This document shows, piece by piece, positions 34,783 to 41,685 of a stretch of DNA of 41,685 nt. The stretch spans positions 1 to 41,685 of the forward strand of contig PNKW01000022.1 in assembly GCA_013822695.1 (NCBI GenBank). Direction: 5' to 3'. The position numbers and the translations under genes are program-made. Positions within the stretch are counted from its first letter, which is position 1, and every line of letters starts with the position of its first letter. This DNA comes from Erythrobacter sp. GTDB lineage: Bacteria; Pseudomonadota; Alphaproteobacteria; Sphingomonadales; Sphingomonadaceae. Below the pieces are notes generated by a model. It saw only the letters and a program-made list of their open reading frames with translations, ran no database searches and was not told the DNA's origin.

Positions 34783-36345
34783 ATGGCCACCAGACCGAAC
34801 CGCTCCTTTGTCGAGCGGATGTTCGCAAGGAAATCGATCGCCCAGGTCCAGCGCGAGACCCAGAACAGCGAGCTGAAGCGCTCGCTCGGCAAGTGGAACC
34901 TGCTGTTGCTGGGCGTGGGCTGCATCATCGGGGCGGGCATCTTCGTGCGCACCGGCAGCGCCGCGGCGCTGCATGCGGGGCCGGCGGTGCTGCTGAGCTT
35001 CGTCGTCGCCGGGATCGTCTGCGCCTTTGCCGGCCTGTGTTATGCCGAGCTCAGCTCGACCCTGCCGGTCTCGGGCTCGGCCTACACCTATGGCTACACC
35101 ACGCTCGGAGAGTTCGTGGCCTGGACGATGGGCGTGCTGCTGCTGCTCGAATACGGGATCGCCGCGGCGGTCGTTGCGGTAGGCTGGGCGGGCTATGTGG
35201 TCAGCCTGCTTGCGGATTTCGGGATCACGATACCCGCCGCGCTGACTGGCCCGACCGGGCAGCTGCTGGTGCGCGACGGGGCTCCGGTGCTGGTCGATGG
35301 CCAGCAGGTGGTGACGATCTTCAACCTGCCCGCATTCCTCATCTGCATCGCGCTGTCGCTGCTGCTGGTGCTCGGCGTGTCGGAATCGGCGAAGGTCAAC
35401 AACATCATCGTCGCCATCAAGGTGAGCGTGCTCACCGCCTTCATCGTGGTCGGCGGGCTGATCGTGCTGTCGAACCTGCCCGAGCTGGTCGCGACCAACT
35501 GGACGCCCTTCATCCCCGAGAACACCGGTGACGGCGAGTTCGGGGTCGACGGGATCATGCGCGCCGCCTCGATCGTGTTCTTCGCCTATATCGGCTTCGA
35601 GGCGGTCTCGACCGCCGGGCAGGAAGCCAAGGACCCGGCCAAGGACATGCCCTTCGGGATCATCGGCTCGCTGGTCGTCTGCACCGTGATCTACATGCTG
35701 GTCGCCGCGATCATGACGCTGCTGGTGCCCTACAACACCCTGAACGTCCCCGATCCGGTGGCGGTGGTGGTCGATGCCTTCGGCCCGCAATGGGGCTGGC
35801 TCGCCAAGACCATCAAGATCGGGGCGATCATCGGCCTGACCTCGGTGGTGCTGGTGCTGATGTATGGCCAGACCCGCATCTTCTACACCATGGCGCGCGA
35901 CGGTCTGCTGCCGCGCATCTTCTCGAAGGTGCACCCCAAGTACCAGACGCCGTGGATCAACACGCTGCTGGTCGGTCTGATCACCGCCTGCGCGGCGGGG
36001 TTCGTCGATATCAACACGCTGGGCGATGCGACTTCGGTCGGCACGCTGGCGGCCTTCGCGATCGTTTGCCTTTCGGTGATCTACCTGCGCCGCGCGGCGC
36101 CCGATTTGCCGCGCGGGTTCAAGGTGCCGTTCTATCCGGTGCTGCCGATCCTCGGGATCCTGTCCTGCGGCTATCTCATCACCACGGTGCCGATGCACGT
36201 GCTGCTCTTGTTCCTGATCTATCTGGGGGTGGGGCTGGTGATCTACTTCCTCTACGGCATCCACTTCTCCAACCTTCAGACCGGACGGGATATGGATGAA
36301 GGCCCGGATATGGGCGAGTTCCCAGGGCCGGTGATCGACGAGTGA
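34783..36345 (+). CDS. APC-family amino acid permease
   Basis: 520-residue transporter with 12 or more predicted helices, close to the cationic amino acid transporter type (YfnA/CAT). The N-terminal KWNLLLLGVGCIIGAGIFV carries the GxGIGxGIF-like motif. PVSGSAYTYGYTTLGEFVAW and FFAYIGFEAVSTAGQEAKDPAKDMP are also conserved. The exact amino acid is unknown. ATG 34783 follows AGGGGGAAC; an upstream in-frame ATG at 34765 lacks an SD. It is single, with a strong terminator after it. Confidence 0.9.
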   Translation: MATRPNRSFVERMFARKSIAQVQRETQNSELKRSLGKWNLLLLGVGCIIGAGIFVRTGSAAALHAGPAVLLSFVVAGIVCAFAGLCYAELSSTLPVSGSAYTYGYTTLGEFVAWTMGVLLLLEYGIAAAVVAVGWAGYVVSLLADFGITIPAALTGPTGQLLVRDGAPVLVDGQQVVTIFNLPAFLICIALSLLLVLGVSESAKVNNIIVAIKVSVLTAFIVVGGLIVLSNLPELVATNWTPFIPENTGDGEFGVDGIMRAASIVFFAYIGFEAVSTAGQEAKDPAKDMPFGIIGSLVVCTVIYMLVAAIMTLLVPYNTLNVPDPVAVVVDAFGPQWGWLAKTIKIGAIIGLTSVVLVLMYGQTRIFYTMARDGLLPRIFSKVHPKYQTPWINTLLVGLITACAAGFVDINTLGDATSVGTLAAFAIVCLSVIYLRRAAPDLPRGFKVPFYPVLPILGILSCGYLITTVPMHVLLLFLIYLGVGLVIYFLYGIHFSNLQTGRDMDEGPDMGEFPGPVIDE

Positions 36346-36370
36346 TCTGATCCTCGTCGGAGCGCTTGAT

Positions 36371-36406
36371 GGGGCGCGGGGAGCATCACGCTTCCCGCGC
36401 CCTTTG
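36371..36406 (+). terminator. Terminator after the amino acid permease
   Basis: GGGCGCGGG at 36372-36380 pairs with CCCGCGCCC at 36394-36402, with extra pairing inside (GAG/CTT), and is followed by TTTGCATTT. It isolates the permease from the SOS-regulated imuA promoter. Confidence 0.75.
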
Positions 36407-36409
36407 CAT

Positions 36410-36444
36410 TTGCCAGCGGTCCAATGTTGGAACATAATGCGAAC
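36410..36444 (+). promoter_or_regulatory. LexA-controlled promoter of imuA
   Basis: -35 TTGCCA (36410-36415) and -10 CATAAT (36433-36438) with exactly 17 bp between. GAAC-ATAATGC-GAAC (36430-36444) is a perfect GAAC-N7-GAAC direct repeat, the alphaproteobacterial LexA box, covering the -10. The predicted transcription start is near 36445, next to the imuA ATG. Confidence 0.88.
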
Positions 36445-36446
36445 AT

Positions 36447-37223
36447 ATGAGTCGTTCCACCATGTTCCCCAAGCCTTCGCCCGCCCGCGTCCTGTCGCGT
36501 GAGCAGCCCGAACCGCGCTGGCGGCCGGGGTTGCCCGCGCAGCCGTTCCACTCGGAAATCTTCGCGCCCGCCAATGAGGCAAGCGGGGCGGGGCTGGCGC
36601 TGGCGCTGGCGCGCGATGCGCTCGGAGCGTCAGGCGAAGGGGAGGACACCCGTCAGGTGCTGTGGGTGCAGGACCGCGCGGCGATCCGCCAGGGCGGGCG
36701 GCCGTGCCTTGCAGGCCTTCCGGTCGATCTCGCCCACCGCCTGATCCACGTCGCCGCCGCCACGCCCGAGGATGCGCTCTTCGCGCTGGAGGAGGGGCTC
36801 AAATGCCGCGACCTCGCCTGCGTGATCGGCGAGATTGCGGGCAATCCGCGCGCACTGTCCTTCACCGCCTCGCGCCGCCTCAGCCTCACCGCCGAGCGCC
36901 ACGGCGTGCGGCTGTGGCTGGTGCGCCTCGATGCCGCGCCCGACCTTTCCTCGGCGCGGATGCGCTGGAGCGCGCGCGCCGCCCCTTCCGCGCCGGGCCG
37001 CTGGGATGCGGCCGCCCCCGGGCCTGCCACCTGGCACGCCGAACTGTTCCGCGCGCGCACCCACCAGCCTGGCCAATGGAGCCTCAGCGATGACGCCGGA
37101 ACCCTGCGCTTCGCCAGCGAGCCCGACCTCGAAAAGCCAATGGAATCCGGGGCCGCGCCGGATCTTGTCCATCTGGCTCGCCCGACTGTCGGTCGATCGC
37201 TGGCGGCGCGCGTCCACGCCTGA
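36447..37223 (+). CDS. imuA: SOS mutagenesis protein ImuA
   Basis: 258-residue RecA/SulA-like accessory protein of the ImuA-ImuB-DnaE2 damage-induced mutasome. Recognisable: RPGLPAQPFHSEIFAPANEASGAGLALALA, QVLWVQDRAAI, and the RecA-core-like LIHVAAATPEDALFALEEGLKCRDLACVIGEI. The first ATG (36447) is two bases after the LexA box, with no SD and a predicted start of transcription at about 36445. So translation is either leaderless from 36447 or starts at a later ATG such as 36462. The 3' part overlaps imuB by about 134 nt. Confidence 0.87.
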   Translation: MSRSTMFPKPSPARVLSREQPEPRWRPGLPAQPFHSEIFAPANEASGAGLALALARDALGASGEGEDTRQVLWVQDRAAIRQGGRPCLAGLPVDLAHRLIHVAAATPEDALFALEEGLKCRDLACVIGEIAGNPRALSFTASRRLSLTAERHGVRLWLVRLDAAPDLSSARMRWSARAAPSAPGRWDAAAPGPATWHAELFRARTHQPGQWSLSDDAGTLRFASEPDLEKPMESGAAPDLVHLARPTVGRSLAARVHA

Positions 37224-38880
37224 GGCGGATGCTGCGCCGACCGCGCTGATCCTCGAAACCGCGCACGGCCCGCGCATCACCGCCGCTAATGACGCGGGCC
37301 TTGCCGCGGGCGCGCGTCCCGGCATGCTGCTCGCCGACGCGCGCGCGCTGTGCCCCGATCTTGCCGCTGTCCCTGCCGATCCGGCGGGCGATCTCGCTTG
37401 CCTGGAAAAGCTCGCCTTGTGGGCGCAGCGCTGGGGGCCGTGGAGCGCGCTTGATCCGCCCGATGGCCTGCTGGTCGATGTCACCGGCGCCGCGCACCTG
37501 TTCGGGGGCGAGGAGCGGTTGCTCAAGGATGTCGCCGCCGCCTTCGCGCAGCGCGGCCTCACCGCCCGCGCCGCCCTCGCGCCGACGGCGGGCGCGGCCT
37601 GGGCGCTTTCGCATTACGCCCGCCAGAGTGCGATCATTCCTCCCGTTGTCCCGTCGGGACAGCTGCGCTTCCAGGGGAGGGGGACCACCGAAGGTGGTGG
37701 AGGGGCGAGCTACCGCGATCCGAAAGCCGGCCTATCGGGGCAGCGCCGCTCGCCTCGCCACCCCGACCCTGCGGGTCGCGGTCCCCCTCCCCCGGTGGGG
37801 GAGGATATGCTGCGCCTGCTCGCCGATCTGCCGGTCGCTGCCCTGCGTCTCGACGAGGACGTGCTCACCGCGCTGCGCCGCCTCGGGATCAAGCGCCTCG
37901 GCGAGCTCGCGGGCGTGAGCGGGGCGGGGGAGGAGGACCTCGCGCGCGAGGCTGCCGCGCGTGATGCGCTGCGGCGGCGCTTCCGCAACGGCCATTCACC
38001 CGCTGCCAATCCGTTGCTGCGCCTCGACCAGCTGCTCGGGAAAGTGCCCGAGCCGTTGCTCCCGGTCATCGCCCGCCCCATCCCGCTGGTCCAGCGCCGG
38101 CTGATGGAGCCGCTGCGCCACCGCGCTCCGCTCGACACTGTGCTCGCCGATCTCGCCGCCGACATGGTGCGCGCGCTCGAGGCCCGCGGCGAGGGGGCGC
38201 GGCGTCTGGAACTGGCGCTGTGGCGGGTCGATGGCGAGGTCTTGCAGCGCCGCATCGAGCTTGCCGCCGCGACCCGCGAAGCAGGCCACATCACCCGTCT
38301 GTTCGCCCAGCGGCTCGACGATGTCGACGCCGGGTTCGGGATCGAGATGGTGCAGCTGCGCGCCAGCTGGAGCGAGCCGCTGGCTCTCAGCCAAGCCGAT
38401 CTCGATGCTGCGGCCGAGGATCACGGCACCTCGCTGGCCGCCTGCATCGACCGGCTGAGCGTGCGCCTCGGCCCGCGCGCTGTCACCCGCCCGGTGCTGC
38501 GCGCCAGCCACATCCCGGAACGCGCGCAAAGCTGGCAGCCGCCGCTGGAGCCCGTGCCTGCCAGCCAGCACCCGCTCGCCTTCCACACCCGCCCCTTGAA
38601 GCTGCTCGACCGCCCCGAGCCGATCGCGGTGCTCCATGCCGCGCCCGACGGCGTCCCCCAGCGCTTCCGCTGGCGGGGCGAGGTGCGCGAGGTGACCCGC
38701 GCCCAGGGGCCCGAGCGGATCGCGCCCGAATGGTGGCGCGAACGCTCCACCACGCGCCTGCGCGACTATTACCGGATCGAGGACGCGGCCGGGCGGCGCT
38801 ACTGGATCTATCGCCTCGGCCTTGTCGGCGACGGGCGCGGCGGGGTGCCCGAATGGTTTCTGCAAGGGCTCTACGCCTGA
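37090..38880 (+). CDS. imuB: SOS mutagenesis Y-family-like protein ImuB
   Basis: About 596-residue Y-family DNA polymerase homologue, catalytically inactive in the family, that links the mutasome to the beta clamp. The start of the core (RRILSIWLARLSVDRW) lacks the canonical catalytic aspartate, as expected. DVTGAAHLFGGEERLL and the C-terminal YYRIEDAAGRRYWIYRLG are typical. I place the start at ATG 37090, 8 nt behind TGGAG, inside imuA. A start closer to the core is possible. About 57 residues (encoded by 37636-37806) are a translated palindromic repeat inserted in frame between the palm and the region DMLRLLADLPVAALRL. Confidence 0.85.
   Translation: MTPEPCASPASPTSKSQWNPGPRRILSIWLARLSVDRWRRASTPEADAAPTALILETAHGPRITAANDAGLAAGARPGMLLADARALCPDLAAVPADPAGDLACLEKLALWAQRWGPWSALDPPDGLLVDVTGAAHLFGGEERLLKDVAAAFAQRGLTARAALAPTAGAAWALSHYARQSAIIPPVVPSGQLRFQGRGTTEGGGGASYRDPKAGLSGQRRSPRHPDPAGRGPPPPVGEDMLRLLADLPVAALRLDEDVLTALRRLGIKRLGELAGVSGAGEEDLAREAAARDALRRRFRNGHSPAANPLLRLDQLLGKVPEPLLPVIARPIPLVQRRLMEPLRHRAPLDTVLADLAADMVRALEARGEGARRLELALWRVDGEVLQRRIELAAATREAGHITRLFAQRLDDVDAGFGIEMVQLRASWSEPLALSQADLDAAAEDHGTSLAACIDRLSVRLGPRAVTRPVLRASHIPERAQSWQPPLEPVPASQHPLAFHTRPLKLLDRPEPIAVLHAAPDGVPQRFRWRGEVREVTRAQGPERIAPEWWRERSTTRLRDYYRIEDAAGRRYWIYRLGLVGDGRGGVPEWFLQGLYA
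37636..37806. repeat. Palindromic repeat inserted in frame in imuB
   Basis: 171 bp (57 codons) with a left arm ATTCCTCCC...GGGAGGGGGACC-ACCGAAGGTGGTGG and a right arm GGTCCCCCTCCCCCggtGGGGGAGGAT. The left arm matches the arm at 7061-7110 (reverse strand) and the repeat after gap. It contributes low-complexity sequence (GRGTTEGGGGAS...GRGPPPPVG) to ImuB with no stop or shift. Confidence 0.85.
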
Positions 38881-38936
38881 TCGCTTTCGGCCGACCCGCT
38901 TATCTTTCGTTTACCCTGTTGTGCGATGTTGCGCAC

Positions 38937-39269
38937 ATGAACCTCGATTCGATCCCTCGTTCTTCCGAACGCAAGCCGATGCATCTGACGGTGAAGAGCC
39001 GCGTGCGCTCGCGGTTGGTGTTCGTCGAGCTGATGGACCTGTCCGAGGGCGGCTGCAAGATCCGCGCAAAGCCCGGTTTTGCCGAGGTGGGCGACCGGGT
39101 GACAATGAAGGTCAATGGCATCAACGCGCCGCTCGGGGTGATTGCCTGGGTCGAAGGGGGGCTTGCCGGGGTCGCCTTCGAGGGTGCGATGCATCCCGCG
39201 GTGATCGATTATCTGGTCGAAGGCGGCGGCCTGGGCGATGCCGGACCGAGGCTGCGCCGGATCTACTGA
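38937..39269 (+). CDS. PilZ-domain protein
   Basis: 110-residue single-domain PilZ protein. The fold is read from SSERKPMHLTVKSRVRS (degenerate RxxxR switch), LMDLSEGGCKIRAKPG (D/NxSxxG motif), VGDRVTMKVNGINAPLGVIAWVEGGLAGVAFEGAMHP. The D-L-S-E-G-G motif is intact; the arginine switch is less clear, so c-di-GMP binding is plausible but not certain. The ATG at 38937 was chosen by homology-like start; SD weak. It lies between imuB and the second LexA box and seems unrelated to repair. Confidence 0.8.
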   Translation: MNLDSIPRSSERKPMHLTVKSRVRSRLVFVELMDLSEGGCKIRAKPGFAEVGDRVTMKVNGINAPLGVIAWVEGGLAGVAFEGAMHPAVIDYLVEGGGLGDAGPRLRRIY

Positions 39270-39301
39270 TCGCAGCCGGATACCGCTTGCAAGCTTTGCA
39301 T

Positions 39302-39334
39302 TTGGCAGGCGCGTCACGGGAACATATAAGGAAC
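39302..39334 (+). promoter_or_regulatory. LexA-controlled promoter upstream of the dnaE2 region
   Basis: -35 TTGGCA (39302-39307) and -10 TATAAG (39325-39330) with 17 bp between. GAAC-ATATAAG-GAAC (39320-39334) is a perfect LexA direct repeat over the -10. An inverted repeat GGAACAC...GTGTTCC (39330-39350) follows just before the ATG at 39352, so the start of the mRNA may fold. Now reads through a gene remnant into dnaE2. Confidence 0.87.
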
Positions 39335-39351
39335 ACACGAAAGGTGTTCCC

Positions 39352-39642
39352 ATGGCCCAGCAATCCTTACGCCAACGTCTCGAAATCCTCGCCGATGCGG
39401 CGAAGTACGATGCCTCCTGCGCGTCCTCCGGCACGGCGAAGAAGAATTCGCTGGGCGGAAAAGGCGTGGGCTCGACCGAGGGGATGGGCATCTGCCACGC
39501 CTCCACCAGTCGCCCACCGCCAAGGAGATCGACACCTGCCGCTGGTGGCTCGAGGCGGAGCGTGCGTTGGTGCAGCCGCGCCTCGTGCTGGCGCTGGGGG
39601 CGAGCGCGGCGCGGGGCCTGCTCGGCCGCACGGTCAGCGTGA
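39352..39642 (+). pseudogene. Truncated radical SAM DNA-repair/modification protein (TIGR03916-like), 5' end only
   Basis: Begins AQQSLRQRLEILADAAKYDASCASSGTAKK and continues with GVGSTEGMGICHA. In the TIGR03916 family this is followed by the radical SAM cysteine cluster, absent here. After about 50 codons (near 39500) the reading changes into unrelated low-quality sequence, in fact udgX sequence in the wrong frame, and stops at 39642. The 96-codon product can have no radical SAM activity. The ATG and LexA promoter are intact, so a short peptide may still be made. Identification rests on the N-terminal signature. Confidence 0.8.
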
Positions 39643-39680
39643 CACGCGAGCGGGAGCGCCTCGCGGTGCTGGCGGGCTGA
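39498..39680 (+). pseudogene. 3' fragment of udgX (uracil-DNA glycosylase family)
   Basis: In the frame starting at 39498, about 60 codons read RLHQSPTAKEIDTCRWWLEAERALVQPRLVLALGASAARGLLGR..., ending in a stop at 39678-39680. This resembles the C-terminus of UdgX-type glycosylases from the KRR(I/L)H loop onward, which holds the reactive histidine. The start codon and the N-terminal catalytic parts are gone. The frame differs from the radical SAM fragment before it, so the two are not a fused protein. Confidence 0.78.
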
Positions 39681-39681
39681 C

Positions 39682-41685
39682 ATGCCCGAGGGCCCGCTCA
39701 CCCCCGACAAGCGCACCTTGCAGGTCGATCCCGATCGCGTAGCGCCCCCGCCGCGCGCGGATTTCGTCGAGCTGGGCCTTGTCAGCTGCTTCAGCTTCCT
39801 GCGCGGGGCTTCGGATGCGGTCGATCTCGTGCTGGCGGCGCACGCGGCAGGCTATGACGCGCTGGGCATCGCCGACGTCAATTCGATGGCAGGCGTGGTG
39901 CGCATCCACACCGAGGCGAAGACGCTCAAGCTGCGCCCGGTGATCGGCTGCCGGATCGAGACAGTGGAGGGCCTCGCCTTCCTCGCCTACCCCGAGGACC
40001 GCGCCGCCTATGGCCGCCTGTGCCGCCTGATCAGCGCCGGGCGGATGCAGACCCTTTCGGGGGAGTGGCAGGACAAGGGGGTGTGCGAGATCGACCTGGC
40101 GATGCTCGCCGCGCACTCCGAGGGCGTGCAGCTGATCCTGCTGCCGCCCGATGATCTGGAGGCCGAACTCACTATCGCGGTGCCGAGCAATGTCATCCCC
40201 TTTGCGGATTTTGTTTCACGCAGAGACCGCAGAGGCGCAGAGAGGCGCAGAGATGTCGCGCCTGCGGCAAAGCCGCACTCTCTCTCGGACGGTGCGACAA
40301 GCGGCAGTGTTGCGGAAGATGAAGGTGCCTTCGGCACGGACGACACCTCCGCGATCTCTGCTCCTCTGCGGTCTCTGCGTGAAACCACTTCCTTTGCAGC
40401 CCCTTTCGCGGACCTCCTCCCCAACCTTGTCCGCCAACTCCCCACCCTGAAGCACCTCGCCGCCAGCTACCTCTACCGAGGCGACGACATCGCCCGGATC
40501 GAGCGCCTCGACAGCCTCGCCCGCGTCCATGGCCTCGGCCTGCTGGCGACCAACGATGTCCACTACCACGCGCCCGAGCGCCGCGCCTTGCAGGACGTGA
40601 TGACCGCGATCCGCCACAAGACCACCGTGGCCAAGGCCGGGCACCTGCTCCACCCCAATGCCGAGCGGCACCTGAAGTCGCCTGCCCAGATGCAGCGCCT
40701 CTTCGCCCGCTGGCCGCACGCGATTCGCGCCGCGCGCGAGGTGGCCGATCGCTGCCGCTTCAGCCTCGATGAACTGCGCTACGAATATCCCGAGGAAATC
40801 TACCCCGGCGGCCAGACCCCGCAGGCTTTCCTCGAGGCCGAGACCTGGGCGGGGGCGGGGCGGCGTTACCCCCACGGCCTGCCCGATTCCGTGCGCGAGA
40901 CGCTCGAGCGGGAACTCGACCTCATCGCCAGGCTCGATCTCGCCCGCTACTTCCTCACCATCAAGGACATCGTCGATTTCGCCCGGGGGTGCGATCCGCC
41001 GATCCTGTGCCAGGGGCGGGGGAGCGCCGCCAACTCCGCCGTGTGCTACGTGCTCGGCATCACCAGCGTCGATCCCGCCAAGCACCAGCTGCTCTTCGAC
41101 CGCTTCATCTCCGAAGAGCGCAAGGAGCCGCCCGATATCGACGTCGATTTCGAGCACGAGCGGCGCGAGGAGGTGATCCAGTATATCTACGCGAAATACG
41201 GCCGCCACCGCGCCGGGCTCTGCGCCACCGTCATCCACTACCGCCCGCGGATGGCGATCCGCGAGGTGGGCAAGGCCATGGGCCTCTCCGAGGACGTCAC
41301 CGCCGCGCTCGCGCGGACCGTATGGGGCGGATGGGGCCGCGAGATCACCGAGAAGCACGCCGCCGAAACCGGCATGGACGTGACCGACCCGCACCTTCGC
41401 CGCGTGCTCAAACTCACCGAGCAGATGATCGGCATGCCGCGCCACCTGGGCCAGCATGTCGGCGGCTTCATCCTCACCGAAAGCGCACTCACCGAAACCG
41501 TGCCGATCGGCAACGGCGCCATGCCCGAGCGCAGCTTCATCGAGTGGGACAAGGACGATATCGACGCCTTGGGCATCCTCAAGGTCGATGTGCTGGCGCT
41601 GGGGATGCTGACCTGCATCAGGAAGTGCCTCGACCTCCTGGGCGCGCATCACGGCCGCGCGCTGACGCTGGCGACCGTGCCGCGC
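39682..41685 (+). CDS. dnaE2: Error-prone DNA polymerase DnaE2 (partial, runs off the right edge)
   Basis: C-family polymerase of the SOS mutasome. 668 codons are visible out of roughly 1,050-1,100 typical. PHP domain at the N-terminus (FVELGLVSCFSFLRGASDAVDLVLAAHAAGYDALGIADVNSMAG). The polymerase core has CQGRGSAANSAVCYVLGIT and the catalytic PPDIDVDFEHERREEV, then the GRHRAGLCATVIHY and RHLGQHVGGFIL motifs. ATG 39682 lies one base after the udgX remnant stop. Codons about 178-235 are a repeat insertion in the PHP region (40213-40385). The reading frame is open throughout, so it is probably functional. LexA-controlled promoter at 39302-39334. Confidence 0.92.
   Translation, partial: MPEGPLTPDKRTLQVDPDRVAPPPRADFVELGLVSCFSFLRGASDAVDLVLAAHAAGYDALGIADVNSMAGVVRIHTEAKTLKLRPVIGCRIETVEGLAFLAYPEDRAAYGRLCRLISAGRMQTLSGEWQDKGVCEIDLAMLAAHSEGVQLILLPPDDLEAELTIAVPSNVIPFADFVSRRDRRGAERRRDVAPAAKPHSLSDGATSGSVAEDEGAFGTDDTSAISAPLRSLRETTSFAAPFADLLPNLVRQLPTLKHLAASYLYRGDDIARIERLDSLARVHGLGLLATNDVHYHAPERRALQDVMTAIRHKTTVAKAGHLLHPNAERHLKSPAQMQRLFARWPHAIRAAREVADRCRFSLDELRYEYPEEIYPGGQTPQAFLEAETWAGAGRRYPHGLPDSVRETLERELDLIARLDLARYFLTIKDIVDFARGCDPPILCQGRGSAANSAVCYVLGITSVDPAKHQLLFDRFISEERKEPPDIDVDFEHERREEVIQYIYAKYGRHRAGLCATVIHYRPRMAIREVGKAMGLSEDVTAALARTVWGGWGREITEKHAAETGMDVTDPHLRRVLKLTEQMIGMPRHLGQHVGGFILTESALTETVPIGNGAMPERSFIEWDKDDIDALGILKVDVLALGMLTCIRKCLDLLGAHHGRALTLATVPR
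40213..40385. repeat. 173-bp inverted-repeat element inserted in frame in dnaE2
   Basis: Terminal arms of 23 bp are perfect inverted repeats: the left (40213-40235) begins GTTTCACGCAGAGACC, the right (40363-40385) ends GGTCTCTGCGTGAAAC. Inside the left arm the unit GCGCAGAG repeats. No transposase is encoded. This CGCAGAG-type palindrome is of the kind that recurs in many genomes as non-autonomous repeats. Its translation (RRDRRGAERRRDV...SAPLRSLRETT) is typical of spurious repeat-derived proteins, yet here it is read as part of DnaE2. Confidence 0.85.

Noticed and set aside
40151..40450. Separate small gene with FHAETAEAQRGAE-like product
   Set aside because: It is the out-of-frame reading of the inverted-repeat element inside dnaE2, a known source of spurious proteins.

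Overview
The window is GC-rich, tightly packed chromosomal DNA of an alphaproteobacterium, most likely Sphingomonadales and perhaps Erythrobacteraceae. This rests on the gene orders (tkt-gap-pgk-class I aldolase-thiE; zapA-6S RNA-5-FCL ligase; efp followed by an inositol-monophosphatase-type gene), the alphaproteobacterial direct-repeat LexA boxes, and the XrtA/PEP-CTERM regulatory genes. No transposase, integrase, phage gene, rRNA or CRISPR array is visible. Assignments come from reading motifs, not from database searches.

Layout. 1-382 is an AT-richer non-coding stretch ending at a tRNA-Pro gene. 571-5945: thyA, then a branched-chain 2-oxoacid dehydrogenase operon (E1 alpha, E1 beta, E2) and a YdeI/DUF1801 protein. 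6066-8133: tRNA-Asp, DUF2842, 5-formyltetrahydrofolate cyclo-ligase, 6S RNA, zapA and a small coiled-coil gene. 8337-15874: central carbon block (transketolase, GAPDH, PGK, class I aldolase) with an NTF2-like protein, a thioesterase, thiE and a YdcF-like protein. 15875-18641: HAD-family gene, secreted hypothetical, efp and an IMPase family gene. A near-perfect parS site (18707-18722) precedes tRNA-Leu, which suggests proximity to the replication origin. 18935-22130: SLC13-like permease and exported M20 amidohydrolase. 22231-26142: small hypothetical gene, isocitrate lyase and a divergent ScfR/RamB-type regulator, then a SnoaL-like protein. 26353-32696: four overlapping genes for the PEP-CTERM/exopolysaccharide system (sugar transferase, PrsK kinase, PrsR sigma-54 activator, PrsT-like TPR lipoprotein); the exosortase itself is not here. 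32748-36345: BASS transporter, panB, amino-acid permease. 36410-41685: SOS mutagenesis region with imuA, imuB, a PilZ gene, a deletion-scarred radical-SAM/udgX remnant and dnaE2, which runs off the right edge.

The most notable observations are as follows. (1) Upstream of dnaE2, the first ~50 codons of a TIGR03916-type radical SAM repair gene are joined out of frame to the last ~60 codons of udgX, the scar of an internal deletion that left the LexA-controlled promoter in front of dnaE2. (2) Two palindromic repeat families occur here, and three copies lie in frame inside coding genes (bkdB linker, imuB, PHP region of dnaE2), enlarging those proteins. (3) Two perfect GAAC-N7-GAAC LexA boxes overlap the -10 elements of good promoters, and imuA is probably translated from a nearly leaderless mRNA. 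(4) A parS site. (5) A 6S RNA whose 5' end overlaps the zapA stop codon. (6) Palindromes built from TTTAC/GTAAA half-sites in front of the prs operon and in front of the aceA regulator.
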